From positions 1-64,000 of the forward strand of contig JAHLWY010000225.1 in assembly GCA_020002185.1 (NCBI GenBank): a DNA stretch of 64,000 nt. Direction: 5' to 3'. Positions within the stretch are counted from its first letter, which is position 1. Each line of letters starts with the position of its first letter. The translations under genes were made by a program, and so were the position numbers. Shown here one piece after another: positions 32,551 through 42,264 of the stretch. The notes beneath the pieces were generated by a model, which had not been told where the DNA came from, did no database searches, and worked only from the letters and a program-made list of their open reading frames with translations. Source of the DNA: Paraescarpia echinospica. Taxonomy: Eukaryota; Annelida; Polychaeta; Sabellida; Siboglinidae.

Positions 32551-33567
32551 CTAATAGGGTTCCCAACGTGTGATTTGTAAAGGTGTCGCCGAATGAGCTG
32601 CGCGCCGTGACGACACCGGACGTCTTCGATGTTGATGACGAGCCCTGTCAAAAGGAATGCTGGTTTCCTTTGATATATCGTCGTCCACTGACGCTGTCTG
32701 CATGTATAGCCAACGATCTGAGTTCCCGACTAAATCCATTGGTGTGTTGACATCCTTGAGACCACGAGCAAAGGTTTCCCATCCCACTGGTTCAAACGAC
32801 TTCCGTTTTCTCAACACGTCATTCACAAGGTCCACGATATTACTTCCGGGAACCGCCTTGTTTCTGTACATCATCTCGCCACGATCGTTCCAACTTACGG
32901 TACCTTTCATTTTATCGAGTAGTCGCCGTGCTTTCTGCTTCATAGTTTTTGGAACGCTGTCGATGATTTCATTTTTGATACTCTCCTTTTCGACGACTTC
33001 ATTTTCGTTAGCAGGTTGTACTTTGTTTTCCCCTTCACTGGGAATTTTTTTGATGACCACACGCACGGGTTCTTGTATACGTTTGTCGGAAAGGTCGTTG
33101 TACCGACTCAATACCCGGTTATACAACACAACCTTTTCCCTCTCGTGTATATCGTTTCGTTCTAATATGCCTTGCATTTCATTGTCGAGTCGTTGCAAGA
33201 CCCTTTCGATAGGGATAGCAGTCGAACGACGTTGCGGTTGAATGTTTTCCAAAAAACGGGGATCGACCAGGGCCATCTTCTTTGTATACTCCATGGTCAC
33301 CTGAGATGGAGACGGGAATGTCGAGCTTGTTGAAGGAACCGTAGGTACATGTGTCATAGTGGGCACCTGAGTTGGAGACAAGAATGTCGAGCTTGTTGCT
33401 GGTGCCAGAGACACAGGTGTCGTAGCGTTTGTCAACGGTGCACAGCGACTGTGGGCACTGTGTCGTTTCAAGTTGTCCCGACGTGAGAAATGTCTCTTGC
33501 AATCTGGGCACTGGAACGCTGATGGTGTAGACTTGTTGGCAGCTGGTAGACTAGTCCATAAGCACAT
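32551..33567 (-). CDS. Polinton C2H2-finger/'ALVDPR..WEPY' protein, 338 aa
   Basis: From ATG 33567 leftwards: one zinc finger (FQCPDCKRHFSRRDNLKRHS, residues 18-37, with a following H-x2-C), a Ser/Thr/Pro-rich linker with two repeats of SSTF.SP.QV (residues 50-90), then a conserved-looking helical and basic part starting TKKMALVDPRFLENI (about residue 95). That part has VLYNRVLSRYNDL, a charged coiled stretch, WNDRGEMMYRNKAVPGSNIVDLVNDVLR (a globular block) and a C-terminal RRRP..WEPY. I recall such proteins only as Polinton-associated and of unknown function. The finger suggests nucleic-acid binding. A deleted copy lies at 27528-27710. The frame is intact. Confidence 0.7.
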   Translation of the reverse strand: MCLWTSLPAANKSTPSAFQCPDCKRHFSRRDNLKRHSAHSRCAPLTNATTPVSLAPATSSTFLSPTQVPTMTHVPTVPSTSSTFPSPSQVTMEYTKKMALVDPRFLENIQPQRRSTAIPIERVLQRLDNEMQGILERNDIHEREKVVLYNRVLSRYNDLSDKRIQEPVRVVIKKIPSEGENKVQPANENEVVEKESIKNEIIDSVPKTMKQKARRLLDKMKGTVSWNDRGEMMYRNKAVPGSNIVDLVNDVLRKRKSFEPVGWETFARGLKDVNTPMDLVGNSDRWLYMQTASVDDDISKETSIPFDRARHQHRRRPVSSRRAAHSATPLQITRWEPY

Positions 33568-33599
33568 GGTGTACGTGTTTACTGTTCAAATGTAAAGAA

Positions 33600-33857
33600 C
33601 GGAATGACTCTTGGCACTCGTCGGTCTAAGTTTGGTTTGTACAACTCGTTGATCTAAGTCTGATTCGTGCAATTCGTTTTATGTCTGTCTATTGTAGCGG
33701 AATTTGACGATGTGAACCTGTCCATTGTGGTGGAAGCGGTGGAATTTAACGCGATAGCCCGTCTATTGTGGTGGAATTGTGGTGGAAGCGGTGGAATCTC
33801 GCGCGATAATACGTCCATTTGCCTGAAAGAGGAGGAGGGATGTCATACAATAAAACG
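33600..33857. repeat. Degenerate GTGGTGGAAGCGGTGGAA repeats
   Basis: Blocks such as GTCCATTGTGGTGGAAGCGG and GTCTATTGTGGTGGAATTG recur two to three times between 33680 and 33830, after a direct repeat of TCGTTGATCTAAGT-like text at 33630-33660. The open frame across it is low-complexity and not supported as a gene. Confidence 0.5.
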
Positions 33858-34168
33858 TACATCTCTAGCCCTCCTCCTCCTCCTCAACGCGTCCATCTCT
33901 AGCCCTCCTCCTCCTCCTCCTCAAAGCGTCCATCTCTAGCCCTCCTCCTCCTCAACGCGTCCATCTCTAGCCCTCCTCCTCCTCCTCCTCAACGCGTCCA
34001 TATCTAGCCCTCCTCCTCCTCCTCCTCAACGAGTCCATCTCTAGCACTCTTCCTCCTCCTCCTCAACGCGTCCATCCCTAGCCCTCCTCCTCCTCCTCAA
34101 CGCGTCCATCTCTAGCCCTCCTCCTCCTCAACGCGTCCACCTCTAGCCCTCCTCCTCCTCCTCTTCAG
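33858..34168. repeat. Minisatellite of about 36 bp inside the Polinton
   Basis: About nine copies of CAACGCGTCCATCTCTAGCC followed by a variable number of CTC triplets. Copies differ mostly in CTC number and by single substitutions (ATATCTAGC, GAGTCC). It sits between the two leftward genes. Confidence 0.9.
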
Positions 34169-34200
34169 AGTGAGTGAGTGAGTGAGTGAGTGAGTGAACA
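34168..34200. repeat. (GAGT)n microsatellite
   Basis: About seven tandem GAGT units follow the minisatellite directly. After them, GAGTGATTTGAGTGATTTG continues in degenerate form. Confidence 0.9.
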
Positions 34201-34304
34201 GACACGAAGGATGAGTGAGTGATTTGAGTGATTTGTTAATCGGGACTTAGACGAGTACCTTTACTTGTGAAGTGTAAGACACGAAAAAAAGACGCAAGAT
34301 AAGG

Positions 34305-34400
34305 TTTGCACATTTTATTACAACACAAACGTATTTACATGTCACGCTCCATAACTGCAAGAATCAGAGACTGAACATTGTTTCGTCACTGCTATGACAC
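34305..34400 (-). terminator. 3' end of the right terminal gene, inverted twin of 26.7 kb
   Basis: On the minus strand: TCTTGCAGTTATGGAGCG, then AATAAA at 34319-34314, the same order as in 26655-26750. The segment also preserves a short frame ending LAVMERDM plus stop, the twin of VLAVMERDL at the left end. Confidence 0.6.
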
Positions 34401-34441
34401 AGAGTCTTGCAATGAACTGTCGACTCTACACAACGCAGTGT

Positions 34442-35231
34442 CTACAAGTAATTCTCGCGGACACTGCACAATAGTTTTCCGAGAGTGTTTCAACCATTTT
34501 TGTAGCCACGACCAAGTCCCCAAAAGCCCTCTTTCGATGGTACACGCTCCACTATTTCAGCATTTCCGGTTGCCAACAATACGGCTCGCAAATCCTTTGA
34601 CGCCTTGAACTTTGCGAGGAGCAAATGTCGCATCCAGTGAACACGGACATCGTTCCAACCAGATCTCGTCTCTCCAATCTGTTTGCATTTTTCGTTTTGC
34701 CAAGTGTGCATGCTTCGCAGCTTTGATGCGCTCTGCGCATTCGACGTCGCCGTGATACAATGCCTTCCTGTATTGATAAGCATGCTCGACCGAATTAAAG
34801 ACCCGACCGAATGCTTCGACCCTGCATGGGTAAAGGTTTGACAAGGAAGAGTCGGCCCTTGAAAATTCAACTCGTTTCGGTTTCACAGCGATCTCCGGTT
34901 CGGGTAGAGGTTCCGGTTGCGGTGCGTAGAGGCTTGACGCAACGACTGGTTGATTGACAGACGCTGAATGTGGACGGCTGGTAGATGCTTCGAACGGTCG
35001 GCTAGTTGGTTAGTCTACGTCGCTGTCGCTGAAGGCTGCAGGCGCATGGTAGTTGGGTGTTTTGAGGTTGGAGCTATCGTGGTACAACGGTGATGGAGGT
35101 CGGTTGACATCCAGTGACTGCGGTCGGGTGCCAGATGCCACGAACGGTCGGCAACACGGTTCGTCTACGTCGGTGTCGCTGAAGGCCGCAGGCGTGTGGT
35201 AGTTCGGTGTTTTCAACATGATGTTAGCCAT
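34442..35231 (-). pseudogene. NADAR-domain protein with Pro/Ser repeat N-terminus, broken
   Basis: ATG 35231 opens a frame with two repeats of LKTPNYH.PAAFSD.DVD. TAA at 35012-35010 interrupts it, after which the same frame gives a SRP/Pro/Glu-rich linker and a NADAR domain: SSLSNLYPC, FNSVEHAYQYRKALYHGD, AKHAHLAKR. A frameshift near 34655-34670 moves the rest to another frame (LLLAKFKASKDLRAVLLATG, EIVERVPSKEGFWGLGRGY); a TGA at 34492-34490 precedes an N-TLGKLL..VR end and stop 34444-34442. NADAR (YbiA-like) proteins cleave N-glycosidic bonds; some remove ADP-ribose from guanine in DNA, opposing DarT-type toxins, and others act on riboflavin intermediates. In a virus-like element, reversal of host ADP-ribosylation is plausible but inferred. 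Confidence 0.75.
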
Positions 35232-36134
35232 GGCGTCGTCGTGATACGAATGACGGGCCGATTGGTAAAACACCGCGCTTATATAGTTAGTAAATGTGCC
35301 GAAAAGTCACGTGGGCATGCCGAAAGATCACGGATTGTAGAAAATTCAAAAGCACGGACTGCTGAGTAGAATGTACACAAGCGCGGACTGCTGAGTAGTT
35401 ATTTAGTTCACCACTTATCTAACAGGGGTGCTTTCAGTTGATGATGATATATCCACCAGGAGTTTATGGACGAGACAAAAACAACAGACAAGAATATTTG
35501 CAGTACTCATATGTGGTTCGCTCACTTGTCCACTAGGGGATGATGTTTGTAGTTCCTGAGCTATCCGTCATGGGGATCTATTGCACGAAAGCGTGCAAGA
35601 GACACGAATGTTAGCAGTACTCCTACATTTAGTCCACAACTTATCCGCCAGGTGGCACCACTCGTAGTTCATGACCTATCCCCATGGGACATTTAGTTAG
35701 AAAAAATTCCGCCAGGTGGCTCTAATGGTCAAACCAAGACGCACGAATTTGGGCAGTACTTGAACATTTTGTTTACAACTTGTTCGCCAGGTGGCACCAC
35801 TTGTTCAGCTAGTCAACAATTCCGATAGGTGGCGCCAATGGTTAATCCATGATAGTTCCGAAAAATTAAGCTAGGAGGCGCTACTTGTCATTTTAGTTCC
35901 AAAAAATTCCGCCATGTTGCGCTGTTTTAGTTTATGACCTATCCGATAGGTGGCGCCACTAGCGCCACGTGGCCTTTGACCTCCATCCGGGTATTGGACA
36001 TTTGACCTATATCCGGGTACTTGACCTTGACCTACATCCGATTACTTGTCCTTGACCTTGACCTACATCCGGGTACTTTGCTCTTGCTCTACTCATACTC
36101 AAACCATGCCCGTTACACCACCGCCTTTACTACT
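35200..36134 (-). repeat. Polinton right terminal inverted repeat
   Basis: Inverse of 24637-25600, ending CCGCCTTTACTACT. Motif order is the same: TATA box and CAGTCCGCGCTT inside, GCCAGGTGGC boxes in the middle, TGACCTTGACCTACATCC blocks outside. The repeat extends past the promoter into the first codons of the NADAR gene. Confidence 0.9.
35279..35285 (-). promoter_or_regulatory. TATA box of the right terminal gene
   Basis: TATATAA on the minus strand followed by GCGCGGTGTTTT, about 48 bases before ATG 35231; twin of 25507-25513. Confidence 0.65.
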
Positions 36135-36140
36135 TACTTG
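36135..36140 (+). repeat. Target-site duplication, right (TACTTG)
   Basis: Directly follows the element's terminal CT; pairs with TTCTTG at 24631-24636 (one mismatch). Confidence 0.75.
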
Positions 36141-36290
36141 AATTGTCGTTCATTCAGCCTTTCGATACTCCTCAAGTCACAGCTCTGGATGTTGTCGTCA
36201 GTGAGGTTGCCGGCACCCGAGTCACTACCTGTACATCTCCGGCAATCTCAGCACCACACCACCCCATAGAAACCAGCTCTCGAAGCTCCA
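36141..36290 (+). pseudogene. pogo/Tigger-like transposase, C-terminal part
   Basis: LSFIQPFDTPQVTALDVVVS continues the transposase frame that stops at 24636. If the Polinton and one TSD copy are removed, the codons run on without a break, which supports both assignments. At about 36290 the sequence changes abruptly into a zinc-finger array on the minus strand, so the transposase 3' end is truncated at that junction. Confidence 0.7.
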
Positions 36291-36296
36291 GTCTGC

Positions 36297-36938
36297 ATGT
36301 CGCTTTAAACTATCACTGCGTACAAACTGTGCCCCACACGTATCACATTTGAAGGGTTTATCTTTAGTGTGGATACGGACATGTCGCTTTAAACTATCAC
36401 TGCTTGCGAACTGTGCCCCACACGTATCACATTTGAAGGGTTTCTCTTCAGTGTGGATACGGACATGTTTCTTGAGATAAGCATCCCTTGAAAACTGTGC
36501 CCCACACGTATCACATTTGAAGGGTTTCTCTTCATTGTGGATACGGACATGTCTCTTTAAACTATCACTGCGTACGAACTGTGCCCCACACGTATCACAT
36601 TTGAAGGGTTTCTCTTCATTGTGGATACGGACATGTCTCTTTAAACTATCACTGCGTACGAACTGTGCCCCACATGTGTAACACTTGTAGGGCTTCTGCC
36701 CAGTGCGGATAAGAACAACAGATTTCAAAGTACCACACGTTGAAAATTGTGACCCACAGGTATCACATTTGAAGGGTTTTCCCCCAGCTTTTTTACGGAT
36801 ATGTACATTCAACTTACCATTTTGTGATACTTGTGCCCCACAAGCGTCACATTTGAATCGTTTCTCTATTGTACCCGTGTGCACATTCACAGACATAATT
36901 AAACAGCTTTTTGTTTCTAACTTTCCACACACACACAT
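36297..36938 (-). CDS. C2H2 zinc-finger protein, about seven fingers
   Basis: Reading leftwards from about 36938: MSVNVHTGTIEKRFKCDACG, then fingers of type FKCDTCGAQF-x-RSDSLKRHVRIH with HTEEKP/HNEEKP linkers. Two adjacent fingers are almost identical (36520-36660), evidence of recent array expansion. The second finger is degenerate. The frame runs past the last finger into antisense transposase (to 36225), so the true C-terminus is lost or replaced. A splice acceptor could precede the first finger, and upstream exons are not identifiable. Likely a DNA-binding regulator of unknown target; it may be a truncated gene. Confidence 0.7.
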
Positions 36939-37481
36939 ATTATTTTGTATATTGCTGTTGTCCTAAAAGTACTATTGCAAACAAACACTTAAACGTGTTA
37001 TCACTAGTGTACATTACATCTGAAGAGTGTCTCACTAGTCATAGTGTTTACCAAGGTGACACATCATAGTTTCAAAATAACATCTTGTTAAATTATTTTC
37101 GACAGGTGTCACATTTAAATCTGTCTCAATGTGCAGCTTTACAGTGTTGCTCGGAGAAGAATGTCTTCCACGTGTGTCACCCAGATTTTTGCTCAACTGT
37201 CTGGGAAAGCAAACGAACCTTTACCTTTTGCTGCACAACCGTTACACTTGAATGGTTCCCTATCACAGGGAGCCGGTGTCGACATAAACACAACATATAG
37301 TACCATGAGTCACTCAGTCACATGTTTTCTCTTCTTCCTGAAGTCGAAGATGTTGACATTCTGTGACGTGGCTCGATATCCTATGTTGGTGCACACAACG
37401 TGACAGTTGTTGTTGTCTATCCTCGCGAGTCCTTGAAGCTTTGCTAGTTCATTGTTGACAATTTTGTCACAAACATTTGAG
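36939..37481. repeat. Upstream segment duplicated at 47.4-47.9 kb
   Basis: Aligns with 47391-47915: shared blocks include CACGTGTGTCAC near 37170, ACCATGAGTCACTCAGTCAC, GATGTTGACATTCTGTGA and TTGTCACAAACATTTG. It lies 5' of the minus-strand zinc-finger array in both copies, so it probably includes its intron or 5' region. Degenerate C-x2-C pieces are visible but no open frame. Confidence 0.6.
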
Positions 37482-38036
37482 TCCTGAAAAAAATTAAACA
37501 AGTGACACCATCGTACTTCGTTGGAAAGAGGCTAAGCATAAATAATATAGTGTAAAGAACATTGTGGAAGACTGGGAAAGGTGTATTTTGGATGAACAGG
37601 AAAGAGGAAATACTTATTTGTGCCAAATACAAAATACAGAATAATCGTAATAAAAACTACACGATATATTTACATTCGAGTCAAAAAAGTGGTATGTATA
37701 TAAAATGTATGGTAGGAAAACAAGAGTCATGGTACGTAATAAAAGGGACGGGAGAGTCGTACTAAGACTAATTATAGTCGCTGTCATAGTAGCCAACCTG
37801 AAAGGCAATTTTGTTGATTATTTGATTTATATAAAATAACACAATCCCTAGTACAATTGGTGCATTACTACAAAATAAATATATATAATATTATGACCGT
37901 ATATTACACTTACTAAATACACAAACATACAAACAGTCGGTTTTTAAATGAAGTGGTAATTTATAACAAAGGATGCATACAGTCAGTCAATCATGTCCCT
38001 GTTGCATATATAACAGTTTCGGATTGTACACTGTAT
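37482..38036. other. Unassigned, inside a 4.8-kb insertion
   Basis: The copy at 47.9 kb runs directly from the equivalent of 37481 to that of 42265, so 37482-42264 is an accumulation of insertions at this locus. This part has no recognisable gene; several short frames are AT-rich chance frames. Confidence 0.4.
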
Positions 38037-39410
38037 TCAGATAGTAAAGCTTGGAATGTGTTGCGAAGCCATATAAACTGTGAGTGATGATCTTGTCCTT
38101 TTTTTTAAATCTGGTGCATTATTTATCGTATGTGGCAAACTATACCTGAGGCTTCGTTTGGCAAATTCATGGTGTTCCCTGATTGTATGGATATTATGTT
38201 GACCACGTGGGTAAAAGTTGTGAATACTATTGTTTTGAACAAATGGTAAGTTTTGCAGGTATACTGGTAGTTTATTGTGTGAATATTTATGGAATAGTTT
38301 TATCCCATGCAATTGTTTAGATGTGACATTATCAGAGAGTTGTACAACGTAATGTTTATATAACAGTCGTTTAACTTTACTTAGGTTAGCTACTGTCCTG
38401 GAGCATCTATTTGAGATTTTGTCGATATGACATTGCCAGTTTAATTGTTCATTAAAGTTTAGCCCTAGGAAATTGAACTGATCTACTCAATTTGTTTTGC
38501 AGGTATACTGGTAGTCTATTGTGTGAATATTTATGGAATAGTTTTAGTTGATGTAATTTTAGAAGATGTTCTAATTTTAGTAATTTAAGACTTTTGCACA
38601 GTGGATCGGTGTGAGTGTTTTATGATTCCAACGGCTTTCTTTTGAAGTTTTTTTAAATTATATCACATCTATACCCCGAGGCCGTTAAACCATAGGATAC
38701 CTATGACAATATCGTCATCTTTATATTCAGAGGTAAGAATCGTATAAGTTCATTTAGGATACTTGTAGTCCTGGAGCATCTATTAGAGATTTTGTTGATA
38801 TGATTTTGCCAGCTTCATTCTTCATTAAAGCTTAGCACTAGGAAATTAAATTCATCTACTCAATCATTGTTTGTTATCTATTTGCAGATTTTATGGGTTT
38901 ATGATATTATTATTATTATTTATTCTAGCTGTTTAGAAAATCATATACTTTGATTAATTTTCATTTAGGGGTAACTTGTTTAATCTAAACCACTCACTAA
39001 TTTTACCCAGTACTGAGTTGATTAGGATTTCTACATTTTAATTGTTTTAATATCGTACAAAAGAATATAGAGTACTTGGGAGGGTTGTGTCATCAACAAA
39101 CATACTATAGTTGAATTTTGGACTAGCTTAGGCAAATTCATTAATGTAGATTAAGAATAACAAAGGGCCTAGAATTGGTTCTTGGGGTATGCCTGTTGAC
39201 ATACTAAGCATTTCAGATTGGGTTTCTTCAATGTCTACGTCTTGTTTTCTGTTTTTAAATATTTTTTGAATAGATCTAGGGCTACTTCTTTTAATATTGA
39301 GTGGTCAAGGGTATCAAATACATCTGAACAGTTGAGGTAAATATGTATAGGTATTTCCTTACTATCCATACTTGTTAAAGGAAATATAAACAAGTAGGAT
39401 CAATTCGATT
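38037..39410 (-). pseudogene. CR1/jockey-type LINE, 3' half, decayed
   Basis: 38312-38037 encodes a C-terminal block (KLFHKYSHNKLPVYLQNLPF and HTIREHHEFAKRSLRYSLPH). Further upstream on the minus strand, near 39200-39140, the text reads PQEPILGPLLFLIYINEFA-like, the VPQGSILGPLLF motif of reverse transcriptase, and a VDDTT box follows at about 39100. Many stops. A segment of about 50 bases with GCAGGTATACTGGTAG is repeated at 38256 and 38500. Confidence 0.65.
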
Positions 39411-39439
39411 TTAAACCCGTCTGTGTAGCGATTCCCGCG

Positions 39440-40540
39440 GAAAATTAAAATGTAATGAGCTAGGCGATCACGTGGTATCGTGACGTCACACTCGCATCAG
39501 GCCGACCCTTTCCATGCACTCAGCAGGTTTACAAGGATAGCTTTTGTGTCGAAACGAGCGCTAGGATGAGTTATTGTGCAATATTCCGATGTAATACAAT
39601 CACTAGTCATCATAGAGGAACAAGCAGTTATCTTACGGTTCCACATGAATCCAATTTTCTTCAAAACAATGAACGCGAATGGGCCTACAAGTCGACTAGG
39701 TTTCGTAGAGCTTGGGCTCGTTTTCAGAATAATTATATCAAATGCAACCAACGGCAGATAATCTACATCAATAAACATACATAGCAAACATATATTGTAT
39801 CCAGCTACAGAAAGTAACGTTATAATCTCATATCATCAAAATATCGATATATGAAGGAATTGTGTACAATTTATCATAACAACTTAAATCAGTCAATGAG
39901 TTTTATAATCGGGCGACGTTGGTTCAAAATTTTCTTTATCCAAACAAATATAATGTAATGAATATATAATTGATTAATTGTATATGGTACGGTAATATGT
40001 TGTAATTATATATGTGAAAACAAATTGTGATCTGTCTGGATAAATACAATTTAGAAACATCGTTATATATAATTACCATATTTTCATTTTGTGGCGAATA
40101 AATAATTACTACAAAAATAAAAACATATTTACAAACAGTGCATTATAGTACACAAAATGAGCATATTCGAAAATGTCCGACTGCACAGCATAAAATGTGG
40201 AAATTGAATTTTTTTGATTTTGTTTGGCTTGGTGGACATGGAAATAGATAGCGGGATGTAATATAATATCGCACAATAACTCATTTTGACGCACGTTTCG
40301 ACCCGAAAGCTATCCTTGTAAACATGCTGGAATGCATGGAAAGGGTCGGCCTGATGCGAGTATGGGTCATATGTGACGTCACATCTCGGCATCCCCAAAA
40401 GCGCGCCAAAAATATGCATATTAGAAAATGTCAGGCTGCACTGCATAAAATGTGGAATTTGATTTTTGTTTATTTTGTTTGGCTTGGTGGACACGGAAAT
40501 AGATAGCAGGATATAATTTAATATGAATTCAAGCAATAGG
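39440..40540. repeat. Inverted and tandem duplications around a MSYCAI-type frame
   Basis: 39450-39600 (TGACGTCACACTCGCATCAGG onwards) matches the reverse complement of 40255-40400. 40140-40260 matches 40410-40520 as a direct repeat. The frame at 39566-39784 begins MSYCAIFRCN and vaguely recalls a THAP or similar C4-type start, but the rest does not fit. Confidence 0.5.
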
Positions 40541-40982
40541 TGTTTGTATTCCCTTTAATACCCATCAATTAATTCGAGACCTACAAATTAAGTTGAATGA
40601 CCCTTTCAACAATTAAATACATTATGTTGTCCATTAAGGTAATATCTGAACGTTTTATTGGTACAGTGTTGTATTTGATTAGCTAAAATTGGGCCCATAT
40701 TGATAAAATATGAAGTAACTATGTTTGCAATTAAGAGGGTGGAGCAGACTGGAATAAGTTGCCCTTACCCCAATATGTTTAAATAAGCAGAATCGAAGTA
40801 CTGGTATCGATCTATAATTACATATATAATTACATAAAAACAAACAAATAATAGATGCTACACAGAATAGTCTGGTGCATAGTAATTTTATAATACTATT
40901 CCTTGCACTTTTAATAAATCAGTTTGGTGAAAAGCTTTGGTAAGATATGATTGTTCTAGCTCCAATAGTTTTCGAGATATGA

Positions 40983-41757
40983 CAGTTTGAAATTTGGGAC
41001 TTTTTTGTGACGGCTTCTAAAAATAAAAAAAATTATTCACATTTCACATATTTCAAATCTCTTGAACTATTTAATCTGTGTCAATGAAACTTTGTACAAT
41101 AGTTTTCTATACTGCATGAATCTCATAAATATAATTAGAACATAAATACAGTGTATGGTTAATGTGCATCAAGTTGATAAACATAATGATTTATTCAATA
41201 AATCAGTCGCGAGAGGGTTTTCAGACCTTGATTGTGAGCAAAATACACATATATAAAATTGGTATATACTCATGCAACTGTGTAAATCAGAGTAATATGG
41301 CAGGTCTGGTTGTCTTCATTATGAATTTGTACATATGCAAAGATTGTGCGTTATTATATTTCTTTAAAATTTACCAAATTCTGACCGAAAAAAGTCAATG
41401 AGGCGTAGGTGTATTTATCACAAAACTTTTTCTAGGTGTAAGCTTGTCCCTATATCACAAATAACTAATAACTCTCAATATCTTTCCGTGCTTCCTCCAG
41501 AACAAAAATGGGATACTTCTGGGTGCCCCAATGTTTCAATAAATCTTTCGCGATTCACGAGAGGGTTTTTAGGCATTCATTGTGAGCTAAATATACAAGC
41601 CTTAATTAACTGTTGTAAATTTTCGGTATCTATATCATACCAGTGTATGGGATAGAAGATATTGTTATGAAACTTTTATTTGGCACAAACCAGCCCTATA
41701 ACACAAATAACTTGGTGTACATTAACCATACACTGTATTTATGTGATCTACACATTG
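40983..41757. mobile_element. Foldback element, partial copy
   Basis: Left arm text (TTTGTGACGGCTTCT, TTAGAACATAAATACAGTGTATGGTTAATGTGC, CGAGAGGGTTTTCAGACCTTG) equals the arms of the large element at 60.43-63.15 kb. Only about 55 bases of the right arm remain (41703-41757), so most of the opposite arm has been deleted. Non-coding. Confidence 0.7.
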
Positions 41758-42264
41758 AAATATAAATAATTAAAGTTGTGTTGAGCTTTAGTATGAATTA
41801 TATTTGGATTAATTAATATTACATAGAGTTGTAATAATAATAATAATAATAATAATAAGATAACTTCTATTGCGCCTAAATCCTTGGAAACCAAGCTCAG
41901 AGGCGCATCAAAATAAAAGGGTTGGTCAATCTCAAAGTCCATAAGTAGTTTTCCAGTTGTCAACAGATGGGTCAAGGCGCTAGGGAGCTACGGTGGATAA
42001 GCAAGGTTGTAAAGATACGTTTAAAAAAAAAAGACTTGTAGAAAGACTTGTATCATCTCCATGCATTACACATCATAAAACTGAACATTGTACGTGTAGT
42101 TGAAATATGCTATGACATGTTCATATGTTATTGCCATTTTAAAGTAGGTTGAGATTATTCGGGTATTTATTAAGATTTTATAATATTTTTTTGTATTTAA
42201 GCAATGAAAATTGACGTCTGATATAAATACACCATTAGCCAGATATAAATACACCATTAGCCAG

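Larger units (their letters stand above)
24637..36134. mobile_element. Polinton/Maverick, 11.5 kb, without visible PolB
   Basis: Begins AGTAGTAAAGGCGG and ends with the inverse, CCGCCTTTACTACT, fitting the 5'-AG..CT-3' rule. Terminal inverted repeats are about 1 kb. It encodes the Polinton set of retroviral-like integrase with chromodomain, FtsK/HerA-type ATPase, adenain-like protease, major capsid, penton-like and pX-like proteins, plus RPA-like, NADAR and C2H2-finger proteins. It is shorter than usual (15-20 kb), and no protein-primed DNA polymerase B frame is present. ATPase, integrase, membrane protein, penton and NADAR genes carry stops or frameshifts, so it is an inactive, fairly recent copy nested in a pogo/Tigger-type transposase. 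Confidence 0.93.

Noticed and set aside
33858..34168. CRISPR-like array
   Set aside because: Units are contiguous with only CTC-number variation, no unique spacers, in an animal genome: a minisatellite.
39566..39784. Possible THAP-type zinc-finger protein
   Set aside because: MSYCAIFRC start is suggestive but the proline, tryptophan and distal C-x2-H positions do not fit; the segment is also part of an inverted duplication.
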